Positions 1 to 10,536 of a stretch of 64,000 nucleotides of DNA are shown piece after piece. The notes beneath the pieces are model-generated. The model saw only the letters and a program-made list of their open reading frames with translations, had not been told where the DNA came from and searched no databases. Location of the stretch: contig JAJEKB010021351.1 in the NCBI GenBank assembly GCA_022393335.1, positions 160,027 through 224,026 on the forward strand. The letters are read 5' to 3'. Origin of the DNA: Macrotrachela quadricornifera (taxonomy: Eukaryota; Rotifera; Eurotatoria; Philodinida; Philodinidae). The position numbers were made by a program, and so were the translations under genes. How positions within the stretch are numbered: position 1 is the stretch's first letter; every line of letters begins with the position of its first letter.

Positions 1-416
1 ATTAGTAGAATAGGAATTGCAAAAGTACTAGAAATAATCCATTGAATAATAACAATCGATATAATAACACGTGTTGATTGAAGATATCGTTTTTGAGCAA
101 ATATAGTTACAAATAAACGATAAAATGCTTGAATACAAAGAGTATGATAGAAAAGACCCGTTGAGCTATGTAAAAGAAAACCTCGAAATACACATAACGT
201 ATCAAAACTATCACTTGTTATTTGATGAATTGCTTGAGACGCATAAATTATATTAACAATAAAACCAGCTAAAACAGTATTAAGACAAGTTAAGATAACT
301 GGTGTACAACAACGACGATCAATTGCTACAATTCCAATGAATATTAGAGAACATATAACACCTACTGTACTACATAAAAACATGAAGATAGATGAGAATA
401 TTTCAAATACAGCCAT
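1..416 (-). CDS. GPCR gene A, exon 1 (partial; exon 2 lies outside the window)
   Basis: The minus-strand frame starts at the ATG at 416-414 and stays open to the left edge. It encodes the first half of the same receptor as genes B-E: TM1, the loop IDRR, TM2, and TM3 ending in FYRLF. The frame runs off the window near the end of TM4. By homology the missing part is the last dozen codons of exon 1, a phase-0 intron and the 483-bp exon 2. The family looks like a divergent rhodopsin-like GPCR acting at the plasma membrane; the ligand is unknown. No stop or frameshift was seen in the visible part. Family membership is firm from the paralogues in this window; receptor function is inferred. Confidence 0.85.
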   Translation of the reverse strand, partial: MAVFEIFSSIFMFLCSTVGVICSLIFIGIVAIDRRCCTPVILTCLNTVLAGFIVNIIYASQAIHQITSDSFDTLCVFRGFLLHSSTGLFYHTLCIQAFYRLFVTIFAQKRYLQSTRVIISIVIIQWIISSTFAIPILL

Positions 417-2068
417 TTGTATGACAATGGAAAAATTAAGAGTCTTTGATGAATATCTTATTATTATTCAACAGGAAATTCTAAAAACAAGGGATGAATA
501 TTATATAAAAAAGTGAATCTAGAATCAAAAAGTGCACGTTCATAAAACGACAGAAAAATATACATTATTATAGAAGTCTTTTTTTTCAAATATCTCTTAT
601 AATGTTAGCTTGCTGAGATAGATAGAGGATATATGGTTGAATCAATTCTCTTTTGAAGATTAGTTTAAGCTTCACTAAAATCTATTTCCGCACTCTAGAT
701 AACAGAATAGATTTGTTAGATGCATTTAAAGATATCTTCAAAATTTTTTTTTCCAAAAAATATAACACATGCTACAGAAAACATTTTGTCATTATGCTTT
801 TCTTTGAATATATATTTTATTCATAAGAAAAGAGATTCTTTTTATATAAAAAGTAGCGCATATACTTTATATCAAAGACGTCATTTTCAAATAAAAATAG
901 ACTATCACTCATATATAATGGATATTAAAGTAAAACTTTAATATGTATTGACTGCTGAAATATATTATCGATCTCGTATTTATCATATAATTCTCTTTAT
1001 TTTCTAATTGCTTTCATTATCAAATATGATTTTCTTCTCAATACAGTCGCAGTACCTTTAAGTTTTAGTATTATAATACATATATCAACTATTTACATGA
1101 CAGACCCATTGTAATACTTTCAATGATACTTCATTAATTGATTTCATCTTTGAAATATTACATTACTAAAAACTTTATAACAATAGTTTTCGATATTTGA
1201 CAATATTTGCTTGTAACATTCTCTTTTCTTTCTGAGAATAATACCAGAAATCTAAGTAATGTTTATTATCACATACTGAAATTACCTTCTAGCAGATAAA
1301 TACGCCAGACTATCTGGTTTATTTAATAAATTAAAAAATTAAAAATTAAAACAGAATTACAAGCTCAACACATAATCATGATTATTTTGTATATATATTA
1401 AAATATAGTAACAAGTTGAAATATTTCAATACAAGAAAAAAACTAAGAGCTGAAATTTGAACTTTGTCAAAAATATCAATCAAATGAAACTTTCAAGTAT
1501 TGATTGTATACAGTACTAACCGTCTACTTTATTTTTTTTTTATATTAAATGCTTTTAGTAAAAGAAAAATGTGACGTTCTATTTCATACTTACGATATAG
1601 GAATTATCCATACCGTTGCTTTTATATTTCTCATCTAACTATAGGTTTTTCCAATATACTTAAAATTAATTTCTGTATTATAAAGTTATAACTAAAAATA
1701 TCTTGCTTACCTTTGTTCAAATTTGTGACAAACTTGTTAATCCCGATTTATAACAAACTTTCTTTTTTGTCACTCAACATTTAATTATCCCATATAAAAA
1801 TAAATCCGTCATGTTTTATATATGCATCCATGAAGCGTGAATGAAATTGTGAATCTATGTATGTTTATTAGATTGAATACTTCCTATTAAGCAATATATA
1901 TATAACAGCAAATATCATTTTGAGAAAAAAAAACGATAATTAAAGGTAATAATATTAAATATTTCTGGTCTTCCGTTTTAAAAGATCGACAAATAAAACA
2001 TTGTTTTTCATGTGTATCACTTTATATAGTTCAATAAAAATAATAGATAATTTATCAATCTAATATTG
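417..2068. other. Intergenic region between GPCR genes A and B, paralogous to 3486-6627
   Basis: No gene was seen. Most of the stretch aligns with the upstream flanks of genes B, C and D and, in inverted orientation, with 49870-51150 beyond gene E, so it belongs to the duplicated GPCR unit. It lacks the two fold-back insertions present at 4050-4981 and 5553-6113, so it serves as the empty-site reference for them. The ORF at 720-941 is AT-rich and unsupported. Confidence 0.7.
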
Positions 2069-3485
2069 TTACTCATCTGTTATTCCAACTGCTTCCAAAG
2101 GCACATTCACAGTATTCGCATCGTGCACGTGTAATGTTTTAATAAATGAAAATCTTTTTTTCAAAGTATTTACAAAGCTTTTTCTAACTTCTTCAGTGTA
2201 AATTACAGTGAGTAGCATAACTATACTTTGACCAAAAGCAATAAACATAAAGCTTATTCCAAGAGCATATGATGGTAATGGAAAGTGACTGATATTAACA
2301 TAAAAGAAAAAAGAAACATAAGGAAAACCAGTTAGAAATGGTACAATAACAAGAATAAGAATACGTTGCATAAATCGAAGATCACGTTGACGACGTTTTT
2401 GTTCAATTATACTTTGACGAATGCCAACAGTTAAAGGAATTCGTTTCATATATCTTAATATTGCAACATAAATAAAAATAATTATTGTTATTGGTACGAA
2501 ATAAATAAATGTTGCAACATATGCATAACTAAATATATCATTTAATAGTACCTACAAGAAATATCATATAAAATACATGAAAACAATTTTTATTTAAGAT
2601 GTGTTTCACAAAATAGTCTCTGCTCCTCAATTTTTATTATTTTAATGAATGTATGTTGTGTCAATTTATTCATCTTCACAGATCAAGAATGTATTTTGCA
2701 TAAAGACACTACTGTTCAATTGAAAATCGCCTTTGCAAATACAATATATAGATGGAATAAAATGTATTAATGTCTGTCTAGTAAGAGAAAATATTTTTAT
2801 TGAATGTATATATATTCTATTTATTTGAATCGTAGAGAAGAGATGAACAGAAACTATAGATAGGAATAATTCTTCAAATAAAACTAAAGTTTATCTCAAT
2901 AAATCGATGCTATGCAGTTTTATACTCTCAAAATCTTTGATCGATTAATAAATATACATAAAAGAGTATAGTTTTATATTTATTTTATTTATATAACGAT
3001 TTAAGATGCAATTTTGTAATTACAAGTACCTGACAAATTCTACCATCTGCTTGAAATTTTATTCGATCAATTAATAGAATAGGAATTGTAAAAGTACTAG
3101 AAGTAATCCATTGAATAATAACAATAGGTATAATAACACGTGTTGATTGAAGATATCGTTTTTGAGCAAATATAGTTACAAATAAACGATAAAATGCTTG
3201 AATACAAAGAGTATGATAGAAGAGGCCTGATGAGGTATATAGAAGAGAACCTCGAAATACACATAATATATCAAAACCATCAGTTAGTATTTGATAAAGT
3301 GCTTGAGATCCATAAATTATATTAACAATAAATCCAGCTAAAGCAGTATTAAGAGTAATTAAGATAATTGGTGTACAACGACGACGATCAATTGCTACAA
3401 CTCCAATGAATATTAGAGAACATATAACACCTATTGTACTACATAAAAACATGAAGATAGATGAGAGTATTTCAAATGCAACCAT
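2069..3485 (-). CDS. GPCR gene B, two exons (complete)
   Basis: Exon 1 is 3485-3030 (456 bp) and exon 2 is 2551-2069 (483 bp), giving 312 aa. The intron starts gtac after the GRICQ codons and ends cttgtag, phase 0. Predicted helices: TM1 5-32, TM2 38-62, TM3 75-103 (Cys75 at its top), TM4 116-138, TM5 160-185, TM6 214-236, TM7 248-270. Cys151 in loop 2 can pair with Cys75. The usual DRY at the end of TM3 is replaced by FYR (98-100). The basic third loop has QKRRQRDLRFMQR. The frame is open 18 codons further upstream (ATG at 3539), but the ATG at 3485 matches the start in genes A, C and D. Likely an orphan, possibly chemosensory, plasma-membrane receptor; that role is inference. Confidence 0.85.
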
Positions 3486-4049
3486 TTGTATGACAATGAA
3501 AAAATGAAGAGTCTTTGATGAATATCTATTATTATTCAACCGGAAATTCTAAAGGCTAGGAATGAATGCTTTTTAAAAAAGTGAATCTAGAATTACAAAG
3601 AGCATGTTCATAAAATAACAGAAAAATATACATTATTATAGAAATTTTTTTTTTAATATACCTTATAATGTAGACTTGCTGAAATAGATACAGAATAAAT
3701 GGTTGAATCAATTCTCTTTTGAACATTAGTTTAAGCTTCATTAAAATATATTTCCGTAGTCTAGATAAAAGGAAAGATTAGACGCATTCTTATATGAGTT
3801 TCAAATTTTCTTTTGAAAAAAGTAACACATGCTACAGAAAACATATAGTCATTATGCTTTGCTTTTAATATATTCTATTCATAAGAAAATAGATTTTTTT
3901 TTATATAAAAGTGGAGTATATAATTTATATCAAAGACGTCATTTTGAAATAATAATCGGCTATGATTCATAAGGAATGAATATTAAAGTATAACTTTAAA
4001 TAGTATTGATTGTTGAAGTATATTATTTTTCGTATATCTTGCTAATCTA

Positions 4050-4981
4050 TCGGATGGGTCATAAAGAGTGATGGTCGCCATATTTCGTCAATATTTTGCT
4101 CGATTTTCAATGCTCAGGCTTTAACATTTTTTTTCGAAGATGCGTCATTTAATTCTATACAAAACTGTAGGAAAATAAATTCTTCTAATGAATAGTTGAG
4201 AAATTATATCTGGTCAATACTACGATACTCTCAAGAAGCCCATTTTCAAATGCGTTTTTTTTACGCAACTCATTATTTCTCTTCTGCTGACTAAGTAGAT
4301 GTGAAGTCACTCTAATGGATGTTTCCTATGCTTTTAGGTGCGTTCTTACTCACAGAGCTCAGAGAAAAATGCTTTAATAAGATTATGATGTTGTAAAGGC
4401 TAGCCTTCGCGAAAAACGAGTTGAAAACGCTTGTCATTAATCCGATAAACGTCAGATACATCAGAAAAGATCTTAGTGACAGTTTGCTTCTATGCAAATT
4501 ATAGAGAAGATACTTTTCTTCAACTTGGTAGTAACTCTATATAGGTTTTGATTTGAAATTAGACGTAACTAAATCAAAATTACGATGAGCCAAAATTGAC
4601 GATCTTCAAAACAAGTATTACATGAACAATGGAAAAGTTTTGTTCTACTACATTCAGTGTCTCATAAAAAGGATTCTCGTGTCTGATAGAACTTTTCATA
4701 TATTACAAAATGGCGTATTCAGTTTCCTAAAAGTCTGATCAAAGAGCAACCCAACATCGTAAAAACAAAAAACAGCGATTTGAACGTAGGCTACTAGGGA
4801 GTATCGTAGTGTTAACCAGATATGATTTCTCAGCTTTTCATCGAAAGAATTTCTTTTCCTACAGTTTTGTAGAGAACTGAATGGCGCATCTTTTAAAAAA
4901 ATGTTGAAGTCCAAGCAATGAAAATCGAGCCAGATATTGACGAAATACGGAGAGCCTCATTCTTTATGGCTCACCCGCCAT
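4050..4981. mobile_element. Fold-back DNA element (~930 bp) with long inverted repeats
   Basis: The left end (GGGTCATAAAGAGTGATGG) and right end (GGCTCATTCTTTATG region, read inverted) match. The inverted arms run about 250 bp each, including the paired blocks around 4140-4215 and 4800-4875 that carry GATGCGTCATTTAA and ACTGTAGGAAAA. TA dinucleotides flank both ends, as for Tc1/mariner insertions. The paralogous segment near 980 and the inverted one near 50830 lack it. No intact transposase was seen, so it is non-autonomous. Confidence 0.7.
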
Positions 4982-5552
4982 TATTCAATCTATTATTATC
5001 AATCTGGTATTTATCATATAATTCTCTTTAGTTTCTAATTGCTTTCATTATGAAATATGTTTTTCCTCTCAATAGAGCCTCAATAACTCTGAATTTTATT
5101 ATTATAATACATATATCAACTATTTACATGACAGACCATTGCAATACTTGCAATAATACTTCATTAATCGATTTCATTTTTGAAATACTACATTACTAAA
5201 AACTTTATAACAATAGTTTTCGATATTTGACAATATTTTCTTGCGACACTCTCTTTTCTTTCTGAGAATAATACCTAAAACTTAAGTAATGTTTATTATC
5301 ATATATAGAAATTACTGTCTAGAGGATAAATAAGCCATAGAATATCTGGTTTATTTAACAAATTAAAAAGTAAAAAAAAGCAAAATTACAAGCTTAATAC
5401 ATAATCATGATTATTTTCTTTATGTTAAAATATAGTAACAAGTTGAAATATTTGAATAAAAGAAAAAAACTAATAGCTGAAATTTGAACTTTGTCAAAAA
5501 TATCAATCAAATGAAACTTTTAAATATCGATTGTATACAGCAGTAACTGTCT

Positions 5553-6113
5553 AACGGGTGAAGCAGAAAAAAATGACTTTTTTATTTTCCTCATTGTGCA
5601 TTCAATTTTCATCCGATTATCTTGAATATTTTTTTAAAAAGATTTGCCATTGAATTCTCTAGAAAATCATATGCTTTTTATTTTCGTAAGTAATCAAAAT
5701 CATTTTCTTTCAAACTTTACAATCGATCCGTAAAACTGTTGCAACTTTCAAAAACTACTGTTTCTCAAATTTTCTTTACTGCTCGCTTTAGTTCTTCAAT
5801 CAATGTCTTTTTTCATTGGACACGATCTCAATCCTCTTGATTACTCAATTTGGGACGAATTTCCACAACAAATGACATTGATTGAAGAACTAAAGCGAGT
5901 AGTAAAGAAAATTCGAGAAACAGTAGTTTTTGGAAGTTGTAACAGTTTTACGAACCGATTGTAACATTTGAAAGAAAATGATTTTGATTACTTACGAAAA
6001 TAAAAAAAATATATAATTTTCTAGAGAATTCAATGGCAAATCTTGTAAAAAAACTTCAAGATAATCGGGTGAAAATTGAATGCACAATGAGCGAAATAGA
6101 AAAGTCATTTTTT
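5553..6113. mobile_element. Palindromic Tc1/mariner-derived relic
   Basis: The sequence is a ~560-bp inverted repeat. The right arm and centre (5815-6110) read on the plus strand as the C-terminal end of a Tc1/mariner transposase: HDLNPLDYSIWDEF, the classic DLNPLDY..W box, followed by LKRVVKKIRETV and a degraded tail. The left arm (5570-5800) is the inverted copy of that tail. The upstream two thirds of a transposase are missing. The empty site is in the paralogue around 1535. This looks like an internally deleted, head-to-head rearranged copy. Confidence 0.75.
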
Positions 6114-6627
6114 TTTATATTGAACGTTTTTAGTAAAAGAAAATGCGACGTTCTTATATTTTATACTTTAGATAAAGAAATCATCCATACCGTTGCTTTT
6201 ATATTTGTCATATGATGACAGTTTTTTACAATATACTAAAAATTAATTTCTGTATTGTAAAGTCATAACTAAAAATATCTTGCTTACCTTTATTCAAATT
6301 TATGATAAAGTTATTAGTCAAGATTTACAACAAACTTTTCTTTTTTTTTTTTGTCACTCAACATTTAATTATCCCTTATAAAAATAAATCCATCATGTTT
6401 TACATGTAAGTCCTTGAAGCGTCTTTTATGAAAAATTGTTAATGAAATTGTTAATCTATGTATGTTTATTAGATTGAATACTTTCTATTTAGAAATATAT
6501 ATAACAACAAATGTCATTTTGAGAAAAGAAAAAAGATAATTCAAGGTAATAATATTGAATATTTCTAGTCTTGCTTCCTACAAAATCGACAAATAAAAGT
6601 AATAGATAATTTGTATATATAGTATTG

Positions 6628-7110
6628 TTATTTAGCTGTTGTTCTAACTGCTCCCAAAGCAATATTCACACTAGTCACATCTTGCACACGTGTTGTTCTA
6701 ATACATAGAAATATTTTGCCCAGAGTATTTAAACATCTTTTACTGACTTCTTCAGTATAAATCACAGTGAGTAGCATAACTATACTTTGACCAAAAGCAA
6801 TAAACATAAAGCTTATTCGATGACTATATGATGGTAATGGAAAGTGACTGATATTAACATAAAAGAAAAAAGAAACATAAGGAAAACCAGTTATAAATGG
6901 TACAATAACGAGAATAAGAATACGTTGCATAAATCGAAGATCACGTTGACGACGTGTTTGTTCAATTGCATGTTGTCGAACACCAGCAATTATAATGCTT
7001 CGTTTCATATATTTCAATATTGCAACATAAATAAAAATAATTATTGTTATTGGCAAAAAATAAATAAATGATGCAAGATAAGCAAAACTAAATACATCGT
7101 TCAGTGATAC
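6628..7110 (-). CDS. GPCR gene C, exon 2
   Basis: This 483-bp exon has the acceptor cttgtag just above 7110 and ends with TAA at 6628. It encodes TM5-TM7: SFAYLASFIYFLPITIII for TM5, QTRRQRDLRFMQR in the basic third loop, then TM6 and TM7 with FGQSIVMLLTVIYTEEV. Exon 1 lies 8.4 kb away at 15515-15970 because a nested transposon occupies the intron. The exon and both flanks (6467-7135) are almost identical to gene D exon 2, differing at about three residues, although the two exon 1 sequences are more diverged. That pattern suggests gene conversion or recent segmental copying. The frame is intact; whether the 8.4-kb intron still splices is unknown. Confidence 0.85.
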   Translation of the reverse strand, partial: VSLNDVFSFAYLASFIYFLPITIIIFIYVAILKYMKRSIIIAGVRQHAIEQTRRQRDLRFMQRILILVIVPFITGFPYVSFFFYVNISHFPLPSYSHRISFMFIAFGQSIVMLLTVIYTEEVSKRCLNTLGKIFLCIRTTRVQDVTSVNIALGAVRTTAK

Positions 7111-8365
7111 CTACAAGAAATAAATGTTGATTAAGACAATTAATACCTATTAAACAGTAGAAATATCATATAAAATAAATGAAAATCTATCTTTTAAAAT
7201 TTATTTTTATTTAAGATGTGTTTCACAAAATAATTTCTGCTCCTCAGTTTTTATTATTTTAATGAATGTATGTTTCCTAATCAAACTACTCGTCAAGAGA
7301 GTACGATTTGTCAGCATGAGTACTCAGAATACTCAGACGAGTACTTGATAAATTTAATGTGTAAAGATAATTTTCGTGTACTTTGAGGAATACTCCTATG
7401 AGTTTTTTCATTAGAGATTTACGTAGAGTGAAAGCCTGAGCACTCACTGTTGTACTCATCCTTGCTTTTCTATGTGCATTTACCAAAACATTTATGCATT
7501 AACTATCTCAAAATAGATTGAAGTTATTGTGTACAGAAAATTAGTTTAATTAAATATAAAAATACATACAAAAAATATTTTCATTACTAAAACGTATATT
7601 TCTCAATTTTTTCATAATTATCTATTTGATTGATTCGGTAACTGGTCACTCAATAACAAAAGTGAAACATTTTTTCAAATCTTTCGTTCTTATATTCGAT
7701 CAAGCATATGTTTTAGTTTACAATTGAACACAAATTGCAATTTTATTTTATAAATTTAATTAAAAAAAATTCATTTTTATATTTACAATGTTATCAAACT
7801 TTTTTTAGATAATCAACGATAATTAATGAATGGGATCAACCGATAAGTTTAACTTTTCAAATATAAAATTTTATTTATATGAAATATACAGATTTATTCA
7901 TTTGACAATCTTTATGCAAAAATCTTCTCAACTAAAAATATATATTCTACATATTAATCAACATCGTGCATCTATTTTTATCGAATTTCTTCATCTTTTT
8001 TAAACAACTATTTTTTTCCCGTTGTTGCTGATGTATGTAAATTTCAATTTAGTCTTGTATTCGAAGCGAACAATTTCTTCTTGTTTTTTCTTCCTGTGAA
8101 GAACTCAAAAAACAATAAATAATATCTATAGCTGCTTAACTATCCATGTAATATATTTCTTAACCCTTTGAGGACCATGGTACAAGGGTTGTACTACCTG
8201 TTTTTCAGTAGAAAAAATGTTTGCTTTATCATAAACTCTTATGATCTGTAAGGTAATAAGTTGCCTCACCTGCTATCTGATTCATATCTTTTCTCTCTTT
8301 CTTCCTGTCATATAAATCCCTCTCAGACATTCTTCTTTGCTTATGCTACTATACAATGACGTCAT

Positions 8366-8378
8366 ATTCTCTCCTCTC
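8366..8378 (+). repeat. Target-site duplication, 5' copy, of the LINE
   Basis: ATTCTCTCCTCTC occurs here and again at 14696-14708, directly after the poly(A) tail. The perfect 13-bp match fixes both ends of the LINE and shows insertion into the piggyBac-like element. Confidence 0.85.
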
Positions 8379-8588
8379 ACTCCTCATTTTTTTATCCTCC
8401 GAGTATACACGCATTCCAATCTACTCTTATCTTTTACTCCCTTTCTCTTTTTCTTTTATCCTATTATACTCCTTTAAAACTACATCTAAATTTTAACTTT
8501 AAAAGATCCTTCCTAATACATCACATACTCAAATCAAATAAAAACTCCTTAAATCTCTAAATCTTTCAACTCTACTCACTCCTGCTCA

Positions 8589-8849
8589 ATGAGCGGAGAG
8601 AATCAAAAAAGTACACATAATGATGGTACACAATTTATTTTCGACCCCAGTACCGGAAAATATTATACGTTGGTATCGAAAGTTACTCAACATTCAAATG
8701 TTAATAAAGTATTCCAAGTGTCTCAAGGTCAATTACAACCCGTCAGTATGAGTCCTACTCAACAATATAATAAAGGAAGAAGTACATCCAAAAAAACAAC
8801 AACAAAAGATAAAGCCTCTGCTTCCAAATCGAATAATAAACCCACGTAG
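8589..8849 (+). CDS. N-terminal part of LINE ORF1, ending at an in-frame TAG
   Basis: This stretch has 86 codons from the ATG at 8589 to the TAG at 8847-8849. It is Ser/Thr/Gln/Lys-rich and low in complexity, with no recognised domain. The next ORF (from 8892) is in the same frame, and no other stop intervenes between 8849 and 10526. The two therefore form one 646-codon ORF1 broken by a single TAG followed by CTA. This is either a point nonsense mutation or a readthrough stop. Alternatively the ATG at 8892 is the real ORF1 start and this is a separate leader ORF. Confidence 0.5.
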   Translation: MSGENQKSTHNDGTQFIFDPSTGKYYTLVSKVTQHSNVNKVFQVSQGQLQPVSMSPTQQYNKGRSTSKKTTTKDKASASKSNNKPT

Positions 8850-8891
8850 CTAAACAATGCACAACATAGCTCCTCACAACTCGCACAAAAT

Positions 8892-10526
8892 ATGAATACG
8901 AACATAGAACATTCCCTCATGCAAACAGTCACAGAACAACAAGAGAAGAAAGAGAACAATGAAACAAGTGATGAAGATAGCTACGATGAGTCATCAGAAC
9001 ATCCAGAAGACCAAACTGACTCAACATCAAACGCGAACAAAAGACGTCTTAACGACAGTTCAGAATTCGTCCAAGTAAAAGCACACAAAATGATGAAGGA
9101 ACATCACCTAACTTCAAATACTACTCCGAACTCCAACGAACTAGTTACAACATCAGGCAACTCACACAATTACCCTATACCTGTGGAATTTATTCAACGT
9201 GCAGTGACACATAATCTGCCTTGCTTTACAATCAAATTTAACAATGTAAATCAGCTTCCATCAGCTGCTGGTGTTGCAGAAGATCTTTACGACTCCTTTA
9301 AGAAACAAAAAGTTCAAATCTTAGAAAGTTTCTCAATGGTAAGGTACTTTGGTAATCAACTTAAAATAGGAGTGAAGAACAAACCTGATTTCCAACAATT
9401 ATGTGATCAGAAGGTCTGGCCAGTGGAAATACAAGGAAATCCAATCATAGTTATTATGCCAAAATTTATTCCTGATCAATTCACACTGGTAATTTGGAAT
9501 ATTCCAACTGAGTACACAGTCGAACAAGTTATGGATGAAGTTAAGAAATCAGCGAATTCGGCAGAAAACTTCAAATTGATAATTTATCCATATGCTCGCT
9601 CGACAAACGATTATAGGTTTACAGTATCCAATCAACGAGAATATAATGGTTTGCTACGATTACAACATATTGGTATTTTTAATCGTCTTCGTCCGGTTAC
9701 TCAATATAAGCCAGCAAACAGATTGACGTCGTGTTCAAAATGCTGGACGTTAGGACACACTAGAGACAAATGTTTAGAATCAGGTCAAAAATGCCGAATT
9801 TGTCTCATGGATTTCAATGATAAGCATAATGAAAAATGCGGTAAAGAATACAAATGTGCTCAATGTGGAAAAAACCATTTCTCATTAAATCCCGAGTGTG
9901 AAATAGTTCAACAATATCGGGCAAAGGTAAATCAGGCGGTAAAACAAGCAGAAAAGGATGGATTATTCAATCGACAAATTAATGAAAATAACAAATCAAA
10001 TGGAAATAGTTGTCCAAATATATATAATTATAAAACATTTCCAGCATTATCTTCATCATCCAAATATATAGAACGTCCAAATCCATGGAATAACTTAAAC
10101 AAACATACAGCAGAAGACCAAATAACAACCACAGATATATCTAACCAACAACTTTATGAAAAATTATGTAACCATCTGGAGGGGAAATCTAAAGTAATGG
10201 ATTTATATATACACCAAATGGAACAACAAGTTAAATCTAACGCCAAACAAATAGTAGAACTTCACCATAGTTTGAACACCTTAGTGGATATTACGAAAAG
10301 ATTTATCAATGATATTACGGAACCACTACTTAAGACAACCAAGAGCAATGATACTCATACAAAAGAAATGATTTCAAGAATTGGCAGAAAAGCAGAAGAA
10401 CAAATAACACAACTTCAAAATATTATACTTGAACATGAAAAGAAGAACATTTTAGAAAAAAATAGTATTCAAACTCAAGATCAAATTCAAGATCAGGTAG
10501 AAAATTTGGACAATACAGCTCCCTAA
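8892..10526 (+). CDS. LINE ORF1: RRM-like/zinc-knuckle nucleic-acid-binding protein
   Basis: This 544-aa Gag-like protein of the LINE would coat element RNA and escort it to the nucleus. An acidic, Ser-rich N-terminus is followed by a region resembling an RNA-recognition fold (FTLVIWNIPTEYTVEQVMDEV and downstream). Three zinc knuckles follow, spaced C-X2-C-X4-H-X4-C (CSKCWTLGHTRDKC), C-X2-C-X7-H-X3-C and C-X2-C-X3-H-X6-C (CAQCGKNHFSLNPEC). The last spacing is typical of arthropod Jockey/I ORF1. The C-terminal 150 residues are helical and Gln/Lys-rich, perhaps coiled coil. ORF2 begins 11 bp downstream in another frame, so its translation probably relies on reinitiation. Confidence 0.85.
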   Translation: MNTNIEHSLMQTVTEQQEKKENNETSDEDSYDESSEHPEDQTDSTSNANKRRLNDSSEFVQVKAHKMMKEHHLTSNTTPNSNELVTTSGNSHNYPIPVEFIQRAVTHNLPCFTIKFNNVNQLPSAAGVAEDLYDSFKKQKVQILESFSMVRYFGNQLKIGVKNKPDFQQLCDQKVWPVEIQGNPIIVIMPKFIPDQFTLVIWNIPTEYTVEQVMDEVKKSANSAENFKLIIYPYARSTNDYRFTVSNQREYNGLLRLQHIGIFNRLRPVTQYKPANRLTSCSKCWTLGHTRDKCLESGQKCRICLMDFNDKHNEKCGKEYKCAQCGKNHFSLNPECEIVQQYRAKVNQAVKQAEKDGLFNRQINENNKSNGNSCPNIYNYKTFPALSSSSKYIERPNPWNNLNKHTAEDQITTTDISNQQLYEKLCNHLEGKSKVMDLYIHQMEQQVKSNAKQIVELHHSLNTLVDITKRFINDITEPLLKTTKSNDTHTKEMISRIGRKAEEQITQLQNIILEHEKKNILEKNSIQTQDQIQDQVENLDNTAP

Positions 10527-10536
10527 ATCGAACAAC

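Larger units (their letters stand above)
3486..6627. other. Intergenic region between genes B and C with two fold-back insertions
   Basis: The backbone is paralogous to 417-2068. It is interrupted by an inverted-repeat element at 4050-4981 and by a rearranged Tc1/mariner relic at 5553-6113, both absent from the paralogous segment. No gene was seen; the ORFs at 3556-3741, 4312-4497, 4696-4914 and 6033-6215 lie in repeats or AT-rich flank. Confidence 0.7.

Noticed and set aside
6844..7071. Plus-strand ORF of 75 codons opposite GPCR gene C exon 2 (and its twin at 19409-19636)
   Set aside because: Both are antisense shadows of the conserved receptor exon; the receptor frame has helices, splice sites and paralogues.
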